NCBI GenBank assembly: GCA_028285305.1
Contig: JANQPV010000075.1
Location: forward strand, 62,001 to 126,000
DNA: 64,000 nt
Source: Alphaproteobacteria bacterium
GTDB taxonomy: Bacteria; Pseudomonadota; Alphaproteobacteria; SMXP01
Direction of reading: 5' to 3'
A program made the position numbers and the translations under genes. Under the pieces are notes generated by a model that saw only the letters and a list, made by a program, of their open reading frames with translations, was not told the origin of the DNA and searched no databases. Shown in pieces: positions 57,486 to 64,000 of the stretch. Within the stretch, counting starts at the first letter, position 1. Every line of letters starts with the position of its first letter.

Positions 57486-58244
57486 CTACTCGATCATGTC
57501 CTTATAGTTGCGCTTGCCGCTAAACCGTTCGCCGCCGTCTACATAGAGCACTTGGCCGGTTACAACTTCAGACTCTAGCAAGTAGTCAACGGCCGCCAAT
57601 AGTCCGTCTACAGTGGAGCCTTTGCCCAGCAACGTTTTGTTGTGCGCCTCTTCGAATTGTTCCTGCGTTTGTTTGCCACTGGGCAAGGTTAGACCGGGTG
57701 CCACACCGCCGACCCGAATGCGCGGTGCCATGGCGATCGCGAGCATCTGCGTCAGTCGCTCCAGCCCGGTCTTGCTGACCGTGTAGGAAAAAAAGATGGG
57801 TGAAGGATTGAAGACTTTCTGATCGAGAAAATTGATAATGCAGCCCTCCTCCGTTTCGGGGAGGGCGTTCGCCAAATCACGCGCCAATATCGCGGGAGCC
57901 CGCAGGTTGGCGGAAATCTGGCGGTCCCAGGTTTCGACAGAAAAGTCCTTCGCCTCATCGTAGATGAAGAGGGAAGCATTGTTGATCAGCACGCTTGGCG
58001 CCGACAACGCGTCCGCGGTGAGCGAAATCAATCTCTCGGTTTCCGCCCCGTCCGCCAAGTCCGCTTTGACCGCCGCCGCCTTCCCGCCGCGCAGCTTTAT
58101 CTCATCCACCAATGCATCCGCATCTTTGGACGAACTGTTGTAATGCACGGCGACCGCATAACCCTTGGCCGCCAAATGCCGAGACAAAGCCGCACCTACG
58201 CGTTTGGCGCCGCCGGTGACAAGAGCTGTTCTGAATTCCGTCAT
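57486..58244 (-). CDS. Short-chain dehydrogenase, FolM/pteridine-reductase-like
   Basis: About 252 residues from the ATG at 58244. The NADPH-binding motif is TGGAKRVGA, the Arg-containing variant typical of pteridine reductases and FolM; YTVSKTGLE gives the catalytic Tyr and Lys; NNASLF replaces NNAG. The folB neighbour supports a pterin substrate, for example reduction of dihydromonapterin. A generic SDR remains possible. Confidence 0.82.
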   Translation of the reverse strand: MTEFRTALVTGGAKRVGAALSRHLAAKGYAVAVHYNSSSKDADALVDEIKLRGGKAAAVKADLADGAETERLISLTADALSAPSVLINNASLFIYDEAKDFSVETWDRQISANLRAPAILARDLANALPETEEGCIINFLDQKVFNPSPIFFSYTVSKTGLERLTQMLAIAMAPRIRVGGVAPGLTLPSGKQTQEQFEEAHNKTLLGKGSTVDGLLAAVDYLLESEVVTGQVLYVDGGERFSGKRNYKDMIE

Positions 58245-58271
58245 AGCACTGATCACCTTAGCTGTTGTATT

Positions 58272-59327
58272 TTATTGGCTGACGGCGGACCGCAACCACC
58301 GATCAATCGTTTGAGCATAGACAGCCAAACCGAACTTGTCTTCCGCCCGCTCGCGGCAAGCGCGACGAGGGATGTTCCCGATCCGCTGGAATAACCCAAC
58401 CGCGGCATCTATGTCTCCCTGCGGAACCAAGAAGCCAGTTTCTCCGTCCACGATCAATTCACTATTTGCTCCCTGATTGTACGCAATCACCGGTGTGCCG
58501 CAGGCCATAGATTCAGTGGTCACGATCCCAAACGCTTCGTGCCAGCGTTGGGTTTGAAGAAGGGCCCGGGCCGACCCGAGAACCGCCTGCAGACCCTCCG
58601 TGCCCAAGAAGCCCCGATAGTCGATCGTTTCATCAAACTGGTCCTTAAGCTCGCGCCAGTAGGCGTCATCATCTATAGCTCCGGCGATCATAAGCGGGAC
58701 GGTCGAAGCCTTTGCAATTTGAAGTGCGTCTTCCAGACCCTTTTCGCGAGATATACGTCCCGCCCAGACGAGCGGTTCGCTCGGACTGCCTTGAAAAGTG
58801 TACTTGGCCAAGTCTATCCCGAACGAAATCACAAGCGGCGCCTCCACACCCGGCAATCGTCGGGCCTGTGCCTCAGTCATGAAACCGACGCGGAACGGAT
58901 ATTTGCGCTGAACCCGCGCGATTTCATGGCTCGTTGCGCCGTTCACATCGCTCATGTTCACGACGTGACAGAGCGGCGGTTCGAAAAACTCAGTCAAATA
59001 GTAGGGGAGCCAATCGTGCGAAAAATTGAGCACGACGTCGAATTGGGACTGCAGTTTATGGGCCTCTTGCCAAAGCCGCCCCACCAACGGGTCGGTGGGA
59101 ATGGGGTAAATTTCGTGGTCTTCAGGCCGCGCCAGGGTGGGTTGGGGCGTGCCTTCAACCTCGCGTACCTCGCAATTTGGAACAGAGGACCCGCACGGCG
59201 CAAGGACCGTGGCCTCGTGACCGAACATCTGCATCCCATGCACGGTATTGGTAATGTGCAAGGTGATGCCGCCGGTCTTGCCGTCCCCGAGAGGAGCCAC
59301 GGGCGGCGCTACAATGAGGATCTTCAT
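58272..59327 (-). CDS. Glycosyltransferase family 4
   Basis: 351 residues, GT-B fold. N-terminal VAPPVAPLGDGKTGGITLHI is the acceptor-side loop; the nucleotide-sugar side shows VWAGRISREKGLEDALQIA and the late EAFGIVTTESMACGTPVIAYNQGANSELI, whose E-x7-E is the retaining GT4 signature. Sugar and acceptor unknown. Located 28 bases from the pteridine-reductase-like gene and probably in the same transcript. Confidence 0.9.
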   Translation of the reverse strand: MKILIVAPPVAPLGDGKTGGITLHITNTVHGMQMFGHEATVLAPCGSSVPNCEVREVEGTPQPTLARPEDHEIYPIPTDPLVGRLWQEAHKLQSQFDVVLNFSHDWLPYYLTEFFEPPLCHVVNMSDVNGATSHEIARVQRKYPFRVGFMTEAQARRLPGVEAPLVISFGIDLAKYTFQGSPSEPLVWAGRISREKGLEDALQIAKASTVPLMIAGAIDDDAYWRELKDQFDETIDYRGFLGTEGLQAVLGSARALLQTQRWHEAFGIVTTESMACGTPVIAYNQGANSELIVDGETGFLVPQGDIDAAVGLFQRIGNIPRRACRERAEDKFGLAVYAQTIDRWLRSAVSQ

Positions 59328-59481
59328 ACCGCTCTTCTAATGGGGAATTCGGGCAACTGCCAAGCCGCCGCTCAAAATTTGCCTCTGGAGCGATTTCGCC
59401 TCCCGAATGTCTAGTCTCTCTTGACTTGCCCGCATAAATGGTTTGGGTAAAAGAGGCTAAACGCAACGAATCGGTACTGTT

Positions 59482-60441
59482 ATGCTGCGCAAGGGCAAGA
59501 AAAAACCTCCCAAGAGCGAATTCGGCAAGGACGCCACGGCGGACGAAGTCACAAGCCTGGTATCATTGAAAGGCAAGACAGTCTTGATCACCGGCGCCAA
59601 TTCGGGGATTGGCTTTGAGTCCATGCGTGTTTTGTCGAAACATGGGGCCCATATCGTCGGAACGGCCCGCACCTTCAAAAAGGCAGATGACGCTTGTGCT
59701 TGCGTTGCCGGCGAGGCAACGCCCCTCGCCTGTGATCTTTCTAATCTGCACTCCGTTGCCGAGTGCGCCGCGGAGATCGCCGAACGGGGGATCAAGCTCG
59801 ACGGTATCATGTGCAATGCGGGCATCATGGGGCTCCACAAGCTTCAACAGAAGGACGGGTTAGAGCTTCATTTTCTGACCAATCACTTGGGACACTTTTA
59901 TCTTGTCACGGAATTATTGGAGAATCTGAAAGAGTCTCGCGATGCACGGATCGTTTTGGTTTCGAGCGCCGCCCATGCAAGAGCGCCCAAAGAGGGCATC
60001 CAGTTCGAAAATCTTACCGGCGAAAAGGGCTATAGCGCGCTGCGCGCCTACGGACAATCCAAGCTCGCAAACGCTCTGTTTGCGGCGGAGTTGGCCAGGC
60101 GCTTGGAAGGGACGAGCGTGACGGCAAACTCGGTCCATCCTGGCGTCGTCATGACGAACATCGCCCGGAACCTCAATCCGGTTCTGCGCTCCGGTTTCGA
60201 TATGTTCGGTCCGCGGTTCGCGAAATCCGTTCAGCAAGGAGCGGCGACCCAATGCTATGTGATGTCCCATCCCAAAATGAGGGGCGTCTCGGGGTTTTAC
60301 CTCGCCGACTGCAATAACAAGAAGCCGAACAAGCTGGTTCGCGACGAAGCTTTGGCGAAACGCTTGTGGGACGTTTCAGAAGCAGAATGCCGGCGCATTC
60401 TGGGTGCGGAAGAAGATATGCCGGAGGCCGAAGCGGCGTAG
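59482..60441 (+). CDS. Short-chain dehydrogenase (WWOX/retinol-dehydrogenase-like)
   Basis: 319 residues. Cofactor site TGANSGIGFESM, NAGIMG, and the catalytic YGQSKLAN with upstream Ser (VSSAAHARAP). The C-terminal extension continues to 319 residues, longer than classical SDRs, as in RDH-like members. A lysine-rich N-terminal tail precedes the Rossmann fold. First gene of a plus-strand group with the DUF2855 protein. Confidence 0.87.
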   Translation: MLRKGKKKPPKSEFGKDATADEVTSLVSLKGKTVLITGANSGIGFESMRVLSKHGAHIVGTARTFKKADDACACVAGEATPLACDLSNLHSVAECAAEIAERGIKLDGIMCNAGIMGLHKLQQKDGLELHFLTNHLGHFYLVTELLENLKESRDARIVLVSSAAHARAPKEGIQFENLTGEKGYSALRAYGQSKLANALFAAELARRLEGTSVTANSVHPGVVMTNIARNLNPVLRSGFDMFGPRFAKSVQQGAATQCYVMSHPKMRGVSGFYLADCNNKKPNKLVRDEALAKRLWDVSEAECRRILGAEEDMPEAEAA

Positions 60442-60532
60442 CCGCCGCTATCTGTTTCTGAGCGATCCCATCTTCCATAGTGACCGGGAAGCGTGTCCCG
60501 CACACAAATAATTGATCCATCGGAGGAACGTC

Positions 60533-61630
60533 ATGCCGACCATCAGCACAGATCTTATTGTCAATAAAAACAAATTCTCCGACGCAAAGTTCGTCGAGAC
60601 TGAATTGCCGGATGCGGCCGAATTGGGCGCGGGTCAGGCCTTGTTGAAGGTTGATGAATTTGCCTTCACGGCGAACAATGTGACCTACGCCGTTGCCGGC
60701 GAGTCTTTTGGCTATTGGGACTTCTTCCCGGCCGAAGAGGGGTGGGGCCGCATTCCCGTTTGGGGCTTCGCCGATGTGATCGCGTCAACTGCCGAAGGGT
60801 TGGCTGTGGGCGAGCGCCTTTACGGTTACTTGCCCATGTCCACGCACTTGCTGATCGAGCCCGGTCATATGACCAACCACTCTTTAATGGACATGGCCGC
60901 TCACCGCCAGGAGCGGGCCCCCATATATAATCAGTACACCCTCACGCGGACGGACGGCGCCTACAAGAAGGACCAGGAGGCGCTCATCAGCTTGTTCCGC
61001 CCCCTGTTTACCACATCGTTTTTGCTCGATGATTTCCATGCCGAGAACGATTTCTTTGGCGCCAAGTCGGCGATCCTTTCCAGCGCCTCCAGCAAAACTT
61101 CGATCGGTCTTGCTTACCTGCTGGCCAATCGCAAAGGACAAGTCCAGGTGGTGGGTCTCACCGGCAAGTCCAACATCCCGTTTGTGGAAAGTCTGGGGTG
61201 CTACGATCAGGTGCTCGCCTACGAGGACATAGAGACGTTGTCCAAAACCTCTACGGCCTTCGTGGATATGGCCGGAAACGCCGAAGTGTTGGCGCGTGTG
61301 CACAGGCACTTCGCCGATGATCTCAAAAATTCGTGCACGGTGGGCGTGACCCATTGGGATGCGCCCAGCGGCGGAGGCGCCGAACTGCCCGGCCCGAAAC
61401 CGGAAGTCTTTTTCGCCCCCGGCTATGCCCAGGCCCGCATGAAGGAATGGGGCGGCGATGGTTTCCAAGCGCGCATCGGCAAGGTGTGGTCCGATTTTCT
61501 CCCCAGCGCCGAAGGCTGGATCACGGTGAAGAAAAGCCGGGGGCCTGATGCTGTCATGGGCGTGTACCAGGAATCCCTTGCCAACACGATCAACCCATCC
61601 GAGGGCCATATTTTGTCCGTGTGGAGTTAA
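60533..61630 (+). CDS. DUF2855 family protein
   Basis: 365 residues from the ATG at 60533, chosen for GGAGG 6 bases upstream (the frame opens at 60512). It has the layout of a zinc-less medium-chain dehydrogenase: FAFTANNVTYAVAGESFGYWDFFP in the catalytic half and KSAILSSASSKTSIGLAYLLA in the nucleotide half, where SSASSKT replaces the usual GxGxxG. Function unknown. Preceded by the SDR and followed by a PNPOx-like protein, hinting at a small oxidoreductase group. Confidence 0.85.
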   Translation: MPTISTDLIVNKNKFSDAKFVETELPDAAELGAGQALLKVDEFAFTANNVTYAVAGESFGYWDFFPAEEGWGRIPVWGFADVIASTAEGLAVGERLYGYLPMSTHLLIEPGHMTNHSLMDMAAHRQERAPIYNQYTLTRTDGAYKKDQEALISLFRPLFTTSFLLDDFHAENDFFGAKSAILSSASSKTSIGLAYLLANRKGQVQVVGLTGKSNIPFVESLGCYDQVLAYEDIETLSKTSTAFVDMAGNAEVLARVHRHFADDLKNSCTVGVTHWDAPSGGGAELPGPKPEVFFAPGYAQARMKEWGGDGFQARIGKVWSDFLPSAEGWITVKKSRGPDAVMGVYQESLANTINPSEGHILSVWS

Positions 61631-61808
61631 ATTTTGGTATTTCTTCGCTGGCGCCTCCGTGGGTCGTGCGGAGAGATCGCCAAACGGAAAGGGAATTGGA
61701 GAAGGTCTGGTTCGGGAGCGAACACAAGACCTCTGGTACCCGATTGACTCACATCAACGTATGTGGCGCGGGTTTACGCGCATACTGCCGGTCAACGTCT
61801 CAACGAAG

Positions 61809-62279
61809 ATGGTGACCCCCATGACCCCTGAACAACATGAACAAGTCGTCTCGATCATCGACGAGGTGAACGACCTCTCCCTCGCGACCCTCCGCGAAGA
61901 CGGCTACCCCCAAGCCAACACGGTCAGCTATGTGAGCGACGGCCTCAAAATCTACTTCGGCACGATGGGCTCATCGCAAAAGGCGAAAAACATTGCCTAT
62001 TGCGACAAGGTCTCGTTGACCATCGACCGGCCTTACGGCACCTGGGAGGAGATTCTCAGCCTTTCCATCGGCGGGACGGCCAGTGTGGTGACCGATGAAG
62101 AAGAAGCGGAAAAAGCCGGCGAACTGCTAATGAAGAAGTTCCCTCAAGCCGCCGGTTACGAGTCCGATTTCGAAGGCGAAATGGAAGACTTCGTTTTCAT
62201 CCGTATAGACCCCGAAGTCATTTCTCTGCTCGACTATAGCAAGGGCTTCGGCCATACGGAGTTGCTGGCCGTCGAGTGA
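61809..62279 (+). CDS. Pyridoxamine 5'-phosphate oxidase-like flavin-binding protein
   Basis: About 156 residues from the ATG at 61809 (61821 also possible; the open frame begins at 61548 inside the previous gene). Split-barrel fold: LSLATLREDGYPQANTVSYV, GLKIYFGTMGSSQKAKNI and VSLTIDRPYGTWEEILSLSIGG follow the general PNPOx family pattern that binds FMN or F420-like cofactors or haem. Substrate unknown. Confidence 0.82.
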   Translation: MVTPMTPEQHEQVVSIIDEVNDLSLATLREDGYPQANTVSYVSDGLKIYFGTMGSSQKAKNIAYCDKVSLTIDRPYGTWEEILSLSIGGTASVVTDEEEAEKAGELLMKKFPQAAGYESDFEGEMEDFVFIRIDPEVISLLDYSKGFGHTELLAVE

Positions 62280-62334
62280 ACACGACCGCGACTCGCGGAC
62301 AGCGTGTCCAGAAAAGCCTCCCAAAGCTTGGAAG

Positions 62335-62844
62335 TTATAGGTCCACGCGCTGCCGGACCCAGTCTTTGACATAGTCATGATGCGCGGACCAGTCGTGCCA
62401 GGCCGCCTCCGCCCACGCGCGCACCTTTGCGTCGTGCTCTGACGAGCCGGCAAACGGCGCCGCATGCGCCACGGTCAGGCGAAACTGGGCGGGGGGCTTG
62501 AGATAGATCAGGCTCGCTTTGTCTTTCGCAAAGTCCCCCATCACCTCATTCGTCCGTTGGGGCGTCATGGGGTGTTCCAGTTGAACGAACAGCCGCGCCA
62601 GATGAAGACCCACCGACTGAACGCAGCGGCGATCATCCGGCGAACCCGGATGCTGAACCGCATAAGCGTCCACCGTTAGACGATGCACCTTTTGTAGGAG
62701 TACATCGCTGTATTCCGCCGCCAACAGTTCGTTAAACGCCGCGAAGCATCCCGGCGACGAGGTCATATAGGCGTGCACCGGGCCATCGATCACCTCGAAT
62801 GCGCCGCCGCAGCCACAACAAAGATCTAGTTCGGGTTCGTTCAT
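62335..62844 (-). CDS. DUF5946 family protein
   Basis: 169 residues from the ATG at 62844 (the frame opens at 62994). CCGCGGAFEVIDGPVHAYMTSSPGC near the N-terminus looks like a Cys-rich metal site, followed by KVHRLTVDAYAVQHPG and RRCVQSVGLHLARLFVQLE, which are family motifs. Function unknown. Divergent from the acyl-CoA dehydrogenase gene. Confidence 0.78.
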   Translation of the reverse strand: MNEPELDLCCGCGGAFEVIDGPVHAYMTSSPGCFAAFNELLAAEYSDVLLQKVHRLTVDAYAVQHPGSPDDRRCVQSVGLHLARLFVQLEHPMTPQRTNEVMGDFAKDKASLIYLKPPAQFRLTVAHAAPFAGSSEHDAKVRAWAEAAWHDWSAHHDYVKDWVRQRVDL

Positions 62845-62992
62845 TTTCTGTTTCTTCTGGTGAACGGATAAATGGGGACGATTTCTCCTGATTGAAAGGG
62901 CGCGCCCTGTGCCGCATTGACCCGCGCTGCGGCACGGTCCAAACATCAATCGGCAAAGGGTACTTGCCACCCCAGGGAAAGGATGTTGATCC

Positions 62993-64000
62993 ATGTACGA
63001 ACACTCTCAAAACGCGCGCGATCTACAAGACCGGCTGGGCGCCTTTATGGAGGCCCACATTTACCCGAACGAACACGCCTATGCTGAGGCACTGGCGACC
63101 GCCCACGACCGCTACGCGCCCATCCCCCTGATGGATGAGCTAAAGGACGAGGCCAAAGAGGCGGGCCTTTGGAACCTTTTCATCCCGCCCGCCTTGGCCG
63201 AGTTTGCCGACCACGACGGCTTGACGAACTTCGACTATGCGCCGCTCGCCGAAATGATGGGCCGGGTGCTGTGGAGCCCGGAGGTGTTCAATTGCAATGC
63301 GCCGGACACGGGCAACATGGAAGTCTTTATGAAGTACGCCACCCCCGCCCAGCAGGAGGAATGGCTGACACCCCTCTTGGCCGGTGAGATTCGCTCGTCC
63401 TATGCCATGACCGAGCCCCAAGTGGCCTCCTCTGACGCCACCAATATCGAGCTGCGAATTGAGCGCGACGGCGACGAGTGGGTCTTGAATGGACGCAAAT
63501 GGTTCATCACAGGCGCCATGAACGAACGCACAAAGATTTTTATCGTGATGGGCAAATCGGCCCCGGATCATCCGGACCGTCACAAGCAGCAAACCCAAGT
63601 CTTGGTGCCCAAAGGCACGCCGGGTCTTGAGGTCATTCGCCCTCTGACCACGTTGGGCTATGACGATGCGCCCTTGGGCCACGCGGAATTGGTGTTCAAA
63701 GACGTGCGCGTGCCTGCGGATAACGTTCTGCTGGGGGAGGGGCGCGGTTTTGAAATCGCCCAAGGCCGTTTGGGCCCGGGCCGGATGCATCATTGCATGC
63801 GGCTCGTCGGCGCCGCCCAACGCTCCTTAGAGCTTGCCTGCAAGCGCGCCTCCAGCCGGGAGACCTTCGGCCGGCCGCTCGCCAAACACCAATCCGTCCG
63901 TGAGGAAATCGCCAAGTCCTTTTCTGAGATAGAGATGGCCCGGCTCCTCGTCCTCAAGACGTCGCACCGCATGGACGAGGCGGGCACCCAAGGAGCCCTC
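62993..64000 (+). CDS. Acyl-CoA dehydrogenase, partial at the right edge
   Basis: Starts at the ATG at 62993 with AAGGA upstream and stays open to the end of the window (336 codons seen). FAD-dependent acyl-CoA dehydrogenase of the ACAD10/11-like group: LKDEAKEAGLWNLFIPP, then SSYAMTEPQVASSDATNIE (FAD and substrate loop), WVLNGRKWFITGA, and GPGRMHHCMRLVGAAQRSLEL. The window ends before the catalytic base region. It probably oxidises a branched or aromatic acyl-CoA. Confidence 0.9.
   Translation, partial: MYEHSQNARDLQDRLGAFMEAHIYPNEHAYAEALATAHDRYAPIPLMDELKDEAKEAGLWNLFIPPALAEFADHDGLTNFDYAPLAEMMGRVLWSPEVFNCNAPDTGNMEVFMKYATPAQQEEWLTPLLAGEIRSSYAMTEPQVASSDATNIELRIERDGDEWVLNGRKWFITGAMNERTKIFIVMGKSAPDHPDRHKQQTQVLVPKGTPGLEVIRPLTTLGYDDAPLGHAELVFKDVRVPADNVLLGEGRGFEIAQGRLGPGRMHHCMRLVGAAQRSLELACKRASSRETFGRPLAKHQSVREEIAKSFSEIEMARLLVLKTSHRMDEAGTQGAL

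Overview
This 64-kb window reads as an alphaproteobacterial chromosome. The run ubiB-ubiE / mutM-enoyl-CoA hydratase-rpsT-(rhodanese)-dnaA-dnaN-recF-gyrB (about 7-19 kb) is the arrangement usually found around dnaA in that class. mmcB, a RegB/RegA redox pair with a Sco/SenC gene, intracellular phaZ and an UrcA-family gene agree with it. Genus cannot be read from the sequence. No rRNA, tRNA, CRISPR array, transposase or phage structural gene was found.

Layout. 0-9.4 kb: a partial secreted protein, two related small membrane proteins in divergent orientation, moeB, dut-coaBC, a small membrane protein, a 2.3-kb autotransporter, ubiB and ubiE. 9.4-19.2 kb: mutM, enoyl-CoA hydratase, rpsT, rhodanese, dnaA, dnaN, recF, gyrB. 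19.4-25.1 kb: a 20-codon ORF coupled to a DUF4345 gene, divergent from a TetR regulator with a palindromic site between them; a secreted alpha/beta hydrolase; a GMC oxidoreductase; a BCCT transporter with no ordinary start codon for its first membrane segment.

25.5-30.8 kb is an accessory block and the most interesting part. A DNA-glycosylase-fold protein resembling the 5-hmdU DNA kinase helical (HMUDK_hel / aGPT-Pplase) family faces three overlapping genes: MazG with a MazG_C domain, an Nmad2-like protein, and an unidentified small Rossmann-like protein. HMUDK_hel, MazG_C and Nmad2 are families described from base-hypermodification operons, so this is a candidate chromosomal nucleotide/DNA-modification or anti-phage cassette. 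A higBA toxin-antitoxin pair lies directly upstream of the three-gene operon, with a visible promoter and operator.

30.8-40 kb: a largely empty stretch holding a decayed duplicate of the 5' end of the penicillin-binding protein gene found 5.5 kb further on; an UrcA gene preceded by four phased CTGAAA repeats; a CadC/ToxR-like regulator; DUF6544 and M23 peptidase genes; a class A PBP; a D-amino-acid dehydrogenase. 40-49.7 kb: cytochrome P450, YgjP-like peptidase, phaZ, sco / regB-regA, a possible degenerate EAL protein, mmcB and a diiron ferritin-like protein. 49.9-54 kb: a molybdenum hydroxylase operon (FAD, 2Fe-2S and molybdopterin subunits) followed by a GG-tailed MoaD-like protein and a CXXHXXC ferredoxin. 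54-64 kb: HAD phosphatase, bioB, an unknown protein, folB with a FolM-like reductase, a glycosyltransferase, an SDR, DUF2855, a PNPOx-like protein, DUF5946, and an acyl-CoA dehydrogenase running off the right edge.

Starts were chosen by homology and Shine-Dalgarno spacing, and often differ from the longest open frame. Family names are from recognition of motifs by eye; no database search was run.
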